From NCBI GenBank assembly GCA_008015835.1, contig SSGH01000050.1, positions 1 through 35,564 on the forward strand: DNA of 35,564 nt. Direction: 5' to 3'. A program made the position numbers and the translations under genes. This document shows, piece after piece, positions 15,385 through 24,275 of the stretch (position 1 is the stretch's first letter; each line of letters begins with the position of its first letter). This DNA is from Lysobacter sp. (GTDB lineage Bacteria; Pseudomonadota; Gammaproteobacteria; Xanthomonadales; Xanthomonadaceae). A model generated the notes under the pieces. That model was not told where the DNA came from. It worked only from the letters and a program-made list of their open reading frames with translations, and searched no databases.

Positions 15385-18300
15385 ATGTTCGAGTTCTTCC
15401 GGTTCGAGCTGCGGCAGCAGCTTCGCTCGCCGCTGTTATGGTTGATGGGCGGGCTGTTCGCGCTCTTCGCTTTCGGGGCCGCGGCCACCGATGCGATCAT
15501 CATCGGCGGGTCGGTGGGTAACGTCCATCGCAACGCGCCGATCATCGCCGTGCAGTTCCTCGGCATCTTCACCTTGATCGGTATGTTGTTCACCGCGATG
15601 GCGATCAACGGCGCATTGCTGCGCGATTTCGAGCAAGGCACGGCCGAGCTGATTTTCGCTAGCCCGATCAAACGCCGCGATTACGTCGCCGGTCGGATCG
15701 CCGCGGCGATCGTCGGTTGCTTGGCGATTTACGCGCTCATCGGCTTCGGCATTTTCATCGCGCAGTTCATGCCCTGGATCGATGCCGCGCGGCTCGGTCC
15801 GGTGTCGCTGTATCCGTACGCATGGGCGTTCGCGGTCGTCGTGCTGCCGAATCTGTTGTTCACCGCGGCGCTGTTGTCGCTGCTGGCGATCGTCACCCGC
15901 AGCATCTTGTGGGTGTATATCGGCGTGCTCGGGTTCTTCGTCCTGTACTTCGTGAGCGCAGCTTTGTTGAGCGATCTCGATAACGTCTGGATCGCCACGT
16001 TGGCCGAACCGCTGGGCCTTCGCGCGTTCGGCCGCACCATCCGCTATTGGGCGGCGGAACAGCGCAATACCGAGCTCCCGGCGTTCGCCGGCTATCTGCT
16101 CGCCAATCGCGCGCTTTGGATCGGGGTCGCACTGGCCTTGCTCGCCGCGTGCTTCGCCCTATTCAAGACCGAGCGCACCGGCACCGGGCGCGGCTTGCGG
16201 CGCGCGAAATCGTCGCCTGCCGTCGCGGCGGTAGGCGCACCGTCGGCTTCGGCTCTATCGACGGACGCACTCTCGACCGCTGCGTCGGGTGCGCTGCCGA
16301 AGAGCGCGCCGATCTTCGGTGCGGGCACCTCCATTCGGCAATTCTTGCGAATGCTGAAGTTCGACACCGTCGGCGTCCTGCGCGGTATTCCGTTCGTCGT
16401 GATGCTGGCGTTCGCGATGGCGAACTTCGTCTCCGGCGCGATCTTCGGCGACTCGCTGTACGAGACGCCGACCCATCCGGTCACCTCGATCATGCTGCGG
16501 GCGCTGCAGGGTTCCTACAGCTTCGTGCTGATCATCATCGTGCTGTTCTACTCCGGCGAGTTGGTCGCCAAGGAACGCAGCGCGAAACTCCACGAAGTCA
16601 CCGATGCGATGCCCGTGCCCAACTGGGTGCCGCTGGCGGCCAAGTTCGGCGCGCTGATCGCGGTGATTCTGTGCTTCCAGCTGCTCGGCGGCATCGCCTC
16701 GATGCTGATTCAGCTCGGGAAAGGCCACGCCCAGCTCGAATTCGCGGTTTACGCCAAGACGCTGGCGCTGAACAGCATCGTCTTCGTGTTGATGGGCGGT
16801 TTGGCGCTGTGCCTACAGGTGTTCACCAACAACAAGTACATCGGCTATGCGCTGCTGGTCGTGGTGTTGATCGGCCAGATCGTGCTCGGCGTGATGGACT
16901 ACACCCACAACCTCTACAACTACGCCAGCGCGCCCAACGCACCGTATTCCGATATGAACGGTTACGGCCATTTTCTGTCGGGCCAGTTGTGGTTCCAGGC
17001 GTATTGGGGCCTGTTTCTGCTGCTGCTGTTGCTGCTGTCCGCCGCGCTGTGGGTACGCGGCACCAGCGGCAGCGCCCGCGAACGCCTGCGCCTGGCGCGC
17101 CAGCGGCTGCGCGGTCCGCTCGGCGCGGCGGCCGTGCTCTCGGCCATCGCGTTCGTCGCCGTCGGCGGTTATTTGTTCTGGAACACCAACATCCGCAACG
17201 AATATCTGTCCCCCGACGAAACGCTCGATCTGCAGGCCAAGTACGAGCGCGATTACAAGAAATACCAACATCTGAAGCAGCCGAAGATCGTCGCGACCGA
17301 GATTCAGGTCGATCTTCGGCCGGAAAGTCAGACCATGCGCGCGAAGGGCACGTATCGCGTGCGCAACCCGTACGCCGAGCCTATCGCCGAGGTGCATGTG
17401 GGCATGCTCGACGATGAGTCCTTGCTCGCGATCGACCTGGGCGGCGCGAAGCTGATCCATCACGACAAGCCGCTGGGTTATCGCATCTATCGGCTCGACA
17501 CCGCGATGCGCCCGGGCGAGGAGCGGACCATCGCTTTCGAGGTCAAGCTCGCGCCGAAAGGCATCACCAACGGGACCGCGCAAACCAACATCGTCGAAAA
17601 CGGAACGTTCTTCAACAGCCGTGCGTTCCCGATGTTCGGATACTACGAAAATGCCGAGATCGCGGACCGCAACGAGCGCCGCAAGCGCAAGCTCGGCGAA
17701 CCGCAACGCATGCCGAAATTGGAGGACGAAGCCGCGCGCGCGAACAATTACATCGCCGACGATGCGGACTGGATCGACTTCAAGACCACCATCTGCACCG
17801 CGCCGGACCAGATCGCGCTCTCGCCCGGCTATCTGCAGAAGGAATTCGTCCGCGATGGCCGTCGCTGTTTCGCCTACGCGATGGATCGCCCGATGCTGAA
17901 TTTCTATTCGTACCTGTCGGCGCGATGGAAGGTGAAGAAAGGGCGTTACAAGGACCTTCCGATCGAGGTCTATTACGACGAGAAGCACCCGTACAACGTC
18001 GACCGGATGATCGAATCGATCCAGAAATCGCTCGCCTATTACGAAGCCAACTTCACGCCGTATCAGCACCGACAGGTTCGCATCATCGAATTCCCGGGTT
18101 ACGAAAGTTTCGCCCAGAGTTTCGCCAACACGATCCCGTATTCGGAGTCCATCGGTTTCATCGCCGACCTCGGCGATAAAGACGCGATCGATTACGTCTA
18201 CTACGTCACCGCGCACGAAATCGCGCACCAGTGGTGGGCGCATCAGGTGATCGGCGCGAACGTGCAGGGCGCGACCGTGCTGTCGGAGTCGCTGTCGCAA

Positions 18301-18999
18301 TACTCCGCGCTGATGGTGATGGAGAAGCGTTATGGTCGCCAGAAGATGCGCCGCTTCCTGAAGTACGAGTTGGACCGGTATCTGTCTGATCGCGGCGGCG
18401 AAATCGTCGAGGAACTCCCGCTGTATCGGGTCGAGAACCAGCCGTACATCCACTATCGCAAAGGCTCGTTGGTGTTCTATCGCCTGCGCGAGGAGATCGG
18501 CGAGGAGGCGCTCAATCGCGCGCTGAAGAAGTTCCTGCAGGACAAGGGCTACCAACAGCCGCCGTACACGACGTCGGCCGAGTTGCTGGATTACATCCGC
18601 GCCGAGGCCGGTCCCGAGCACGCCGGCTTGATCGCCGATCTGTTCGAGAAAATCAGCTTCTACGACAACCGAGTCGAATCCGCGACCGCGAAAAAGCGCG
18701 CCGACGGCAAATACGAAGTCGCGCTCGATCTGCACGCCGGAAAGCTGTACGCCGATGGTAAAGGCAAAGAAACGGCCGGCAAACTCGACGATTGGATCGA
18801 AGTCGGCGTCTTCGCGCGCGGCCCGTCGGGCGAGGAAGCCGACGAGAAAGCGCTGTATCTCAAGCGTCACCGCGTCGTCGACGGGCGCTTGAAACTGACG
18901 GTGGTCGTGGACGCGGAGCCTTACGAGGCCGGCTTCGATCCCTACAACAAGCTGATCGACCGGGTGTCGTCCGACAATCGCAAGCGCGTGAGTTTGTAA
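15385..18999 (+). CDS. ABC-2 permease fused to an M1-family metallopeptidase
   Basis: 1204 residues; GAGGAG ribosome-binding site. Residues 1-270 are a first ABC-2 permease module (MFEFFRFELRQQLRSPLLWL..., about six membrane segments with a FEQGTAELIFASPI coupling region). A linker at ~270-310 leads to a second permease module (to ~580, again with a KERSAKLHEVTDAMP coupling-type loop). One further membrane segment near 585-600 leads to a peptidase domain (~610-1204) that would face the periplasm. That domain has HEIAHQWW (His944, Glu945, His948) and the downstream Glu in LSESLSQY (Glu968), i.e. the M1 zinc site with 19 rather than 18 intervening residues, plus YIHYRKGSLVFYRL with the catalytic Tyr region. 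The GxMEN substrate motif is replaced (FANTIPYSESIGF). Such fusions occur in Xanthomonadaceae and Bacteroidetes; the substrate is unknown. Confidence 0.92.
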   Translation: MFEFFRFELRQQLRSPLLWLMGGLFALFAFGAAATDAIIIGGSVGNVHRNAPIIAVQFLGIFTLIGMLFTAMAINGALLRDFEQGTAELIFASPIKRRDYVAGRIAAAIVGCLAIYALIGFGIFIAQFMPWIDAARLGPVSLYPYAWAFAVVVLPNLLFTAALLSLLAIVTRSILWVYIGVLGFFVLYFVSAALLSDLDNVWIATLAEPLGLRAFGRTIRYWAAEQRNTELPAFAGYLLANRALWIGVALALLAACFALFKTERTGTGRGLRRAKSSPAVAAVGAPSASALSTDALSTAASGALPKSAPIFGAGTSIRQFLRMLKFDTVGVLRGIPFVVMLAFAMANFVSGAIFGDSLYETPTHPVTSIMLRALQGSYSFVLIIIVLFYSGELVAKERSAKLHEVTDAMPVPNWVPLAAKFGALIAVILCFQLLGGIASMLIQLGKGHAQLEFAVYAKTLALNSIVFVLMGGLALCLQVFTNNKYIGYALLVVVLIGQIVLGVMDYTHNLYNYASAPNAPYSDMNGYGHFLSGQLWFQAYWGLFLLLLLLLSAALWVRGTSGSARERLRLARQRLRGPLGAAAVLSAIAFVAVGGYLFWNTNIRNEYLSPDETLDLQAKYERDYKKYQHLKQPKIVATEIQVDLRPESQTMRAKGTYRVRNPYAEPIAEVHVGMLDDESLLAIDLGGAKLIHHDKPLGYRIYRLDTAMRPGEERTIAFEVKLAPKGITNGTAQTNIVENGTFFNSRAFPMFGYYENAEIADRNERRKRKLGEPQRMPKLEDEAARANNYIADDADWIDFKTTICTAPDQIALSPGYLQKEFVRDGRRCFAYAMDRPMLNFYSYLSARWKVKKGRYKDLPIEVYYDEKHPYNVDRMIESIQKSLAYYEANFTPYQHRQVRIIEFPGYESFAQSFANTIPYSESIGFIADLGDKDAIDYVYYVTAHEIAHQWWAHQVIGANVQGATVLSESLSQYSALMVMEKRYGRQKMRRFLKYELDRYLSDRGGEIVEELPLYRVENQPYIHYRKGSLVFYRLREEIGEEALNRALKKFLQDKGYQQPPYTTSAELLDYIRAEAGPEHAGLIADLFEKISFYDNRVESATAKKRADGKYEVALDLHAGKLYADGKGKETAGKLDDWIEVGVFARGPSGEEADEKALYLKRHRVVDGRLKLTVVVDAEPYEAGFDPYNKLIDRVSSDNRKRVSL

Positions 19000-19091
19000 G
19001 CGCGCGACGCGTCGGAGCGATCCGGCGCGGCGCGGTTTCGATCGACGCGGTTCGGACTGTCGCGTTCCGGATCAGGGACGGTCTGAATCCA

Positions 19092-19170
19092 TCGTCGCCC
19101 CGGCGAAAGCCGGGGCCCAGCGCCTCCGCCGATCATCGATCCGGCGGGATCCCGGCTTTCGCCGGGATGG
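19092..19170. repeat. REP-like doublet of inverted palindromes
   Basis: Hairpin 1: GCCCCGGC 19097-19104, GAAA, GCCGGGGC 19109-19116. Hairpin 2: ATCCCGGC 19149-19156, TTTC, GCCGGGAT 19161-19168. The second is an inverted, slightly diverged version of the first, the layout of bacterial interspersed mosaic-type repeats. It fills the gap between the convergent M1-fusion and DUF1820 genes and may stop transcription from both sides. Confidence 0.8.
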
Positions 19171-19238
19171 CGGCAGGGAACGACTCGGATCTGCCCCGGC
19201 GCGTATCGAGCCGGGCCGTTTCGGCCGCTCGGCGGACG

Positions 19239-19559
19239 TCAGCGCGGTTTGGCGGGCATCGGGAAGGGCGTGACCACGTTTTCGCCGCTGGCGGCGTCGC
19301 GGATCGACGATTGCCCTTTCTTCTCCACTTCCTCGATGCGGAGGATGCTCTGCATCGGCAGATGCAGCGACTTGGTGTCGCCGAATTCGTCGCGCAGGCG
19401 TTCCTCGGTGGGGTCGATCACCAGGCCGTCGTGCAGATCGAACACCATCTCCGCGATCTCGGTGAAGCCCCAGAGGTGGCTGCCGCCGACGCGATGCGCG
19501 TACAGCGCGTAAATCTTGCCGTGGTTGAGGAACGTGATCTTGTAGAGAGGTTTCGCCAT
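19239..19559 (-). CDS. DUF1820 family protein
   Basis: 106 residues, matching the length and pattern of DUF1820: YKITFLNHGKIYALYAHRV at the N-terminus, LWGFTEIAEMVFD, VIDPTEERLRDEFGDTKSLHLPMQSILRIEEVEKKG in the centre, then a variable Pro-rich tail. The family is small, cytoplasmic and of unknown function, widespread in gammaproteobacteria. It lies 28 bases after the rhomboid gene on the same strand and is likely co-transcribed. Confidence 0.9.
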   Translation of the reverse strand: MAKPLYKITFLNHGKIYALYAHRVGGSHLWGFTEIAEMVFDLHDGLVIDPTEERLRDEFGDTKSLHLPMQSILRIEEVEKKGQSSIRDAASGENVVTPFPMPAKPR

Positions 19560-19587
19560 GTGCGGATGATACCGCGGGGACTTCGTC

Positions 19588-20280
19588 TCAGAACCCGCGG
19601 TCCTTGCGCATGCGCCGCGCGATCGCGGCTTTGGCCGAGAGCGCGAACACCGCGCCGAACAGGAAACCGCCCAGATGCGCGAGCCAGGCCACCGCGCCGA
19701 ACGCCGGGCCGATGTAGGTGAACACCACCTGCAGGACCAGCCAGCCGCCGATCAGCAGGGCCGCGGGGGCGCGAATGAATTCCAAGAACAGCCCCAGCGG
19801 CAGCACCAAGCCCAACTTGGCGCGCGGGAACAGCGCGAGATAGGCCCCGATCACCGCCGACACCGCGCCGCTGGCGCCGATGACCAATCGCTGCGGGCTG
19901 CCGACGATGAAGACCGCGATCAGGTTCGCGAAGGCGCCGCCGAGCACGAACAAGGCGAGAAAGCGCCAAGAGCCCATGCTGCGTTCGGCCGGGAAGCCGA
20001 AGATCAACAAGAAGATCAGATTCCCCAGCAGATGGGTCCAGTCTGCGTGCAGCAACAGCGCCGTGAACAGCCGCAGCCAGTGCAGATCCGCGACCAGCCA
20101 GCGCAGAGTGTCGAGCAGCGCCTGACCGCCGGTCAGGGCGCCCCAGGTCTGGATCAGGCCGCGCTCGACCTGCTCGGATCGCGTGCTCGCCCACAGATAC
20201 GCCGCCCACAGCACCGCGAACAGGAGCGGGGTGGCCCAGCGAACGCCGGGTTTCTTGCGGGTCGGAATCTGAACGAACAT
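19588..20280 (-). CDS. Rhomboid family intramembrane serine protease
   Basis: 230 residues from the ATG at 20280. Six hydrophobic segments are visible. The rhomboid active site is complete: LLHADWTHLLGNLIFL (His78, His83, Asn87, oxyanion and structural region), the nucleophile Ser137 in GASGAVSAVIGAY, and the catalytic His202 in AHLGGFLFG on the last segment. The enzyme cleaves transmembrane helices of client proteins within the inner membrane; the client is unknown. The open frame continues upstream antisense to the FadL gene, which is an artefact. It is the first gene of a two-gene minus-strand unit with DUF1820 and is divergent from fadL, with about 200 bases between starts. Confidence 0.94.
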   Translation of the reverse strand: MFVQIPTRKKPGVRWATPLLFAVLWAAYLWASTRSEQVERGLIQTWGALTGGQALLDTLRWLVADLHWLRLFTALLLHADWTHLLGNLIFLLIFGFPAERSMGSWRFLALFVLGGAFANLIAVFIVGSPQRLVIGASGAVSAVIGAYLALFPRAKLGLVLPLGLFLEFIRAPAALLIGGWLVLQVVFTYIGPAFGAVAWLAHLGGFLFGAVFALSAKAAIARRMRKDRGF

Positions 20281-20372
20281 GGCCGGAGGGCGTGTTACCT
20301 GAATGCGAGTGTCGTCGCGTTGCGGGGCCGATCCGAGGCGCGCGGTTGTTAGCGTTCGGTTAACGGCCAAGG

Positions 20373-20378
20373 TATAGT
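20373..20378 (+). promoter_or_regulatory. Possible -10 element of the FadL-family gene
   Basis: TATAGT about 105 bases upstream of the ATG in the divergent rhomboid/fadL region; no clear -35 at standard spacing. Confidence 0.35.
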
Positions 20379-20481
20379 ACCGACAGCGTCGTGCGTCGGG
20401 AGGGGTTTCCGGCAGGACGGTTCGAGCGAAACGCTCGTCCGTGCGGCGCAGAACAATCCTGTCCACGGAGACGTACAGACA

Positions 20482-21825
20482 ATGCAGACCAAAAATACGA
20501 TTTTGTTGTCCGCGCTCGCGCTCGGCATCGCCGGTGCGCTCGCCGCCGGGCAAGCCGAAGCCGCCGGCTTCCAGCTCAAAGAAAACAGCGTCAAGGCCCA
20601 GGGCCGTTCCTACGCCGGTAGCGCGGTCGCCGAAGGCGACGCCTCGGTCGTGGTGAACAACCCGGCGGCGATGACCACCTTCGAAGGCACCACCGTGCAG
20701 TCGGACGTCACCGTGATCGACCTCGGCTTCGAGTTCAAGGGCAGCGGCTTCGCCGGTACCGGCACGCCCCTGCGCGCCCCGATGACCGGCGGCGACGGCG
20801 GCGGCGCCGGCGGCGTCACCCCGGTGCCGGCGATGTCGGCCATCCACAAGTTCGATAACGGCGTCGCCGTCGGCGCGATGATCAGCGCGCCGTTCGGTTT
20901 GAAGACCGAATACGACCGCGGTTGGGTCGGTCGTTATCAAGCGCTGAAGTCCGAAGTGAAGACGGTCGATCTGACCCTGTCGGCCGCGTACGAAATCGTG
21001 CCGGACCGCCTGTCGGTCGGCGCCGGTTTCGTCTACGAGAAAGTCGACGTCACGCTGTCGAAAGCCGTGGACTTCGGTTCGCTGCTCGCCTTCAGCTCGG
21101 TGCCCGGTTTCGCGCCGCAGTCGGCCGACGGCGAAGCGTCCATCACCGGCGGCGACCACGGCTTCGGCTACATCTTCGGCGCGACGTTCAGCCCGACCGA
21201 TAAGCTGAAACTCGGCATCTCGCACCGCTCCGAACTCGATCACGAACTGGAAGGCGACGCCGACTGGACCGTGCCGGGCAACGCCCGCACCGTGTTCAAC
21301 GGTATCGGCCGCAGCGCGCTGTTCAACGACGGCAAGGTCAACGCCAAGCTGACCACGCCCAGCATCACCACGATCAGCGCCTCGTACGCCGTGACCGACA
21401 GCCTGAGCGTGATGGCCGATTACGCCATGACCGACTGGTCGTCGCTGCGCGAAGTCCGCATCGATTTCGTCAATCCCGATCCGGATTCGGTCGAAGACTT
21501 CAGTTGGACCGACACCACCTTCATGTCGATCGGCGCCGAGTGGAAGATGTCCGACGCGCTGACCCTGCGCGGCGGCTTCGCTTACGACGAAACCCCGACC
21601 AGCTTCCATACCCGCACGCCGCGTCTGCCCGACGAAGACCGTCGTTGGTACTCGCTGGGCGTGACCTGGAAAGCGAGCGACTCGCTGGAAGTCACCGGCG
21701 CGTACAGCTTCATCGATCCGGATACGCCGAAGATCGGCATCATCGATTCGACGCGTCACACCCTGTTCGGCGAGTTCGACAGCGGCGTGCATCTGTTCGG
21801 CGTCGCCGGTCAGTTCAAGTTCTGA
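20482..21825 (+). CDS. fadL: FadL-family outer membrane transporter
   Basis: 447 residues; ATG preceded by GGAGACG. A signal peptide ends at AGQAEA, and the mature protein begins AGFQLKENSVKAQGRSYAGS, the N-terminal hatch/plug pattern of FadL, followed by the conserved NNPAAMT. The rest alternates amphipathic strands typical of a 14-strand barrel and ends in the outer-membrane sorting signal with terminal Phe (GVAGQFKF). Family members let long-chain fatty acids or other hydrophobic compounds cross the outer membrane. A Gly-rich loop (TGGDGGGAGGVTP near residue 105) sits in an extracellular-loop position. It is a single-gene unit with a strong terminator. Whether fatty acids are the real substrate cannot be told from sequence. 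Confidence 0.92.
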   Translation: MQTKNTILLSALALGIAGALAAGQAEAAGFQLKENSVKAQGRSYAGSAVAEGDASVVVNNPAAMTTFEGTTVQSDVTVIDLGFEFKGSGFAGTGTPLRAPMTGGDGGGAGGVTPVPAMSAIHKFDNGVAVGAMISAPFGLKTEYDRGWVGRYQALKSEVKTVDLTLSAAYEIVPDRLSVGAGFVYEKVDVTLSKAVDFGSLLAFSSVPGFAPQSADGEASITGGDHGFGYIFGATFSPTDKLKLGISHRSELDHELEGDADWTVPGNARTVFNGIGRSALFNDGKVNAKLTTPSITTISASYAVTDSLSVMADYAMTDWSSLREVRIDFVNPDPDSVEDFSWTDTTFMSIGAEWKMSDALTLRGGFAYDETPTSFHTRTPRLPDEDRRWYSLGVTWKASDSLEVTGAYSFIDPDTPKIGIIDSTRHTLFGEFDSGVHLFGVAGQFKF

Positions 21826-21851
21826 TCGACGCACCGAAACGCGACACCAGG

Positions 21852-21880
21852 AAAACCCCGCTTCGGCGGGGTTTTTCTTT
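21852..21880 (+). terminator. Intrinsic terminator after the FadL-family gene
   Basis: AAAACCCCGC 21852-21861, UUCG-type tetraloop TTCG, GCGGGGTTTT 21866-21875, then TCTTT. A textbook rho-independent terminator 26 bases after the stop. Confidence 0.9.
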
Positions 21881-21883
21881 GGC

Positions 21884-21975
21884 GTTCGAGCGGGGTCGTC
21901 CGAGCGGGGCGTTCGAGCGGGGCGTTCGAGCGGGGCGTTCGAGCGGGGCGTCCGAGCGGGGCGTCCGAGCGGGGT
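21884..21975. repeat. 13-bp tandem repeat, about seven units
   Basis: The unit GT(T/C)CGAGCGGGG(C/T) repeats seven times from 21884; one unit carries an extra base. It lies between the FadL terminator and the zinc-ribbon gene, both of which point towards it. A 13-bp period does not keep frame, so the open frame running through it is not real coding. Confidence 0.9.
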
Positions 21976-22069
21976 CGATCGAGCCGATTCGATCAAGTCG
22001 GCCCGACTGCGAACGCGATGCGATCGATGCGGTGCGCGCGCGAAGCGCGTTCGAGCGGAGGCGAAGGAG

Positions 22070-23179
22070 TTACTGGCCGCCGCCGCTGCCGTAACCGATC
22101 GCGATCAAGACGACCAACGCCGCCAACACGGCCAGCGCAATCTTGACCCAGCTGTAGGGCCGTTCGCCGGCTAGCGCGCCGGTGTAACCGTTCGCGATGA
22201 CTTGGTAGGTTTTGCTGCCGTAGGTGTAATTCACCAGCCACACCGGCACCAGGACGTGCTTGAACGTGCGTCCGCTGAAACGCGCATCCACCACGAGGTT
22301 CCGATGCGTGTCGCCGGGCACTTGCTGCGCGCACAGCGCTTCGGTATCGCGGCGCATCTGTTCCATGTTCTGTTCGGACGCTTGGCGCAGATCGATTTGA
22401 TAGCGTTCCACCGTCCAGCCGCGCACGAATTCCGACGAGTAGGCTTTGAGATCGGTCGTCACCGGGAACGGTTCGACTTGCCGCAGCAGGTCGGCATGCA
22501 CGCCCGCGGTGCCGGGAATCAAGGCGTCGTCGAAGAAATGATCGAGATGCCCCGCGGCCGGCACCCAGCGCGTATGCCGCACTTGGCGCGTGCGGGTATT
22601 GCCGTCTTTATCGCGATACGACTCTTCGGTGTAGTAGTAGTGCCCCGCATCCGCGGTCCAATCGGCCGAGACGTGCGAATCGAAGGTCCAATACGGCAGA
22701 TACACGCCGTGCAGCGTGTCGGTGAGCGCGGCGGTTTTCAGCCGATTCGGCGCGAACCAGCGCGAGCCGTACCACTTGCGCAACGCGTCGCGCACTTGGC
22801 CGTCGCTGAGTTTGAACGGCAGCAGGCTCTGCGGCACGATCGCGTCGCGCTGAGCTTCGTGCGGGATGATCGACGGCGACCCGCAAAAATCGCAGCGCTG
22901 CGCGACCTTGCCGTCGACGAAGACAGAAATCGCATGGCAGCTCTGGCATTTCACTTCGCGCCGCTGCGCGCCCCAATCGCGCGCATCCGCCGGTTGCTGC
23001 GCCAACGCCGTCGTCAAATCGTTTTCGCGCACCGCTTCGTCCGCGGTCGCCGCTTGCGCAGGGGACCACGGCACGACCGTGCCGCAGTACGGGCAAGCGA
23101 GCGACTGCTTGCCGGGGTTCCAGACCAAATCCCCGCCGCATTCCGGGCAGGGATGTTTGCCGATGCTGGCTTGGCTCAT
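22070..23179 (-). CDS. Double zinc-ribbon membrane protein, partner of the SPFH protein
   Basis: 369 residues. Two treble-clef-type zinc ribbons are visible: CPEC at Cys11/Cys14 with CPYC at Cys29/Cys32, and CQSC at Cys78/Cys81 with CDFC at Cys96/Cys99. The middle part holds a repeated-strand domain (LHGVYLPYWTFDSHVSADWTA, TRWVPAAGHLDHFFDDALIPG, HVLVPVWLVNYTYGSKTYQV) also seen in bacterial proteins annotated as TFIIB-type zinc-ribbon proteins. The C-terminus is one membrane helix (KIALAVLAALVVLIAIGYG), so the ribbons should be cytoplasmic or juxtamembrane. It lies 34 bases after the SPFH gene and is likely co-transcribed; an association with membrane organisation or stress, as for SPFH proteins, is inference. 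No enzymatic motif is seen. Confidence 0.8.
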   Translation of the reverse strand: MSQASIGKHPCPECGGDLVWNPGKQSLACPYCGTVVPWSPAQAATADEAVRENDLTTALAQQPADARDWGAQRREVKCQSCHAISVFVDGKVAQRCDFCGSPSIIPHEAQRDAIVPQSLLPFKLSDGQVRDALRKWYGSRWFAPNRLKTAALTDTLHGVYLPYWTFDSHVSADWTADAGHYYYTEESYRDKDGNTRTRQVRHTRWVPAAGHLDHFFDDALIPGTAGVHADLLRQVEPFPVTTDLKAYSSEFVRGWTVERYQIDLRQASEQNMEQMRRDTEALCAQQVPGDTHRNLVVDARFSGRTFKHVLVPVWLVNYTYGSKTYQVIANGYTGALAGERPYSWVKIALAVLAALVVLIAIGYGSGGGQ

Positions 23180-23213
23180 CGTCGTGCGATCGGTCTCGGG
23201 TACGCCGCCGCGC

Positions 23214-24275
23214 TCAGCCGCGCAGGAATTCGTCGAGCGACGCGCGCGCGATGCGATAGGCGTTGCCGATCTTCCGCGCTTTCAGATCGCCCGACGCGAT
23301 CGACGCCATCACGTCTTCGACCGACACCGCGAGAATCTGCGCGGCCTGTTCGGGCGTCAGCACATCGGGCGTCGACGCCTCGGCGGCCGGCACGGCGCTC
23401 GCCGCAGCGGTCGGCGCGTTCTGCTGCATGCCGCGCATCATTTCCTGCGCCATGCCGAAGCCCATCGCCATCGTCGCCGGCACCGTCGCCGCGGACGCAG
23501 CGTCGCCGCCCTGACCCATGGCTTGGCCCATTTGGTATTTCACGTAATCGTTAAGATTGCCGATCACGCCCATGCTGGAGCGCTTGTCGATGGCCTGCTC
23601 GACTTCCGGCGGCACCGAGACGTTTTCCAGCACGAAACTGGTGATTTCCAGGCCGTACTTGTCCTGGATCGCCGGGTTGATGATCGGCAGCAGCGCTTCG
23701 CCCATTTCGGCGTAGCGCGAGGCCACATCGAGCGCCGGCACCGCGGCCGTCGCCAGCGCGTCGGTGAACACGCTGACGATGCGCGAACGCATGGTGTCGG
23801 CGAATTCGTCGAGACGGAAATTCTGATCGGTGCCCGCCACTTCGCGCAGGAATTTCTGCGGGTCCACGATCTTGAAATCGTAGGTGCCGAACGCGCGCAG
23901 GCGGACGACGCCGAAATCCTTGTCGCGCATCATCACCGGATTGGACGTGCCCCATTTGTTACCGGTGAACAGGCGCGTGTTGATGTAGTACACGTCGCAT
24001 TTGAACGGCGAATCGAAGCCGTACTTCCAGCCCAGGATGGTGCTGAGGATCGGGATGTTCTCGGTGGCGAGCGTATGCTTGCCCGGGCCGAACAGATCGG
24101 CGTATTTGCCGGCGGCGACGAACTGCACCTGCTGCGATTCTCGCACGATGAGCTGCGCGCCGTTCTTGATTTCCTTGTCGTCGTCGGGGAACCGATACGA
24201 CAGCGTGTCGCGCGAGTCGTCGGTCCACTCGATGATCTCGATCAACTCGCCTTTGATGAAGTTCAGAATGCTCAT
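23214..24275 (-). CDS. SPFH domain protein (YdjI-like) with C-terminal excisionase-type HTH
   Basis: 353 residues from the ATG at 24275, preceded by GAGG at six bases; the frame upstream is not family-like. Residues 1-~230 are the virion core/YdjI-type SPFH domain: SILNFIKGELIEIIEWTD, a VRESQQVQFVAAGKYADLFGPG strand region, TENIPILSTILGWKYGFDSPF, and LENVSVPPEVEQAIDKRSSMG leading into a helical segment. A Met/Gln/Ala-rich linker follows. The last ~50 residues (LTPEQAAQILAVSVEDVMASI, RKIGNAYRIARASLDEFL) are a MerR-like helix-turn-helix of the excisionase family, normally DNA binding. In Bacillus, YdjI-type SPFH proteins act at the membrane in stress responses. The HTH is an unusual end for an SPFH protein; it could serve protein contact instead of DNA binding. 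Confidence 0.88.
   Translation of the reverse strand: MSILNFIKGELIEIIEWTDDSRDTLSYRFPDDDKEIKNGAQLIVRESQQVQFVAAGKYADLFGPGKHTLATENIPILSTILGWKYGFDSPFKCDVYYINTRLFTGNKWGTSNPVMMRDKDFGVVRLRAFGTYDFKIVDPQKFLREVAGTDQNFRLDEFADTMRSRIVSVFTDALATAAVPALDVASRYAEMGEALLPIINPAIQDKYGLEITSFVLENVSVPPEVEQAIDKRSSMGVIGNLNDYVKYQMGQAMGQGGDAASAATVPATMAMGFGMAQEMMRGMQQNAPTAAASAVPAAEASTPDVLTPEQAAQILAVSVEDVMASIASGDLKARKIGNAYRIARASLDEFLRG

Noticed and set aside
16813-18870. 685-codon minus-strand open frame antisense to the permease/M1 gene
   Set aside because: The plus-strand frame has membrane segments and the zinc motif; the antisense frame has none.
20281-21996. Upstream extension of the rhomboid open frame (total 802 codons)
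   Set aside because: Antisense to the FadL gene and through a 13-bp repeat; the rhomboid fold begins at 20280.
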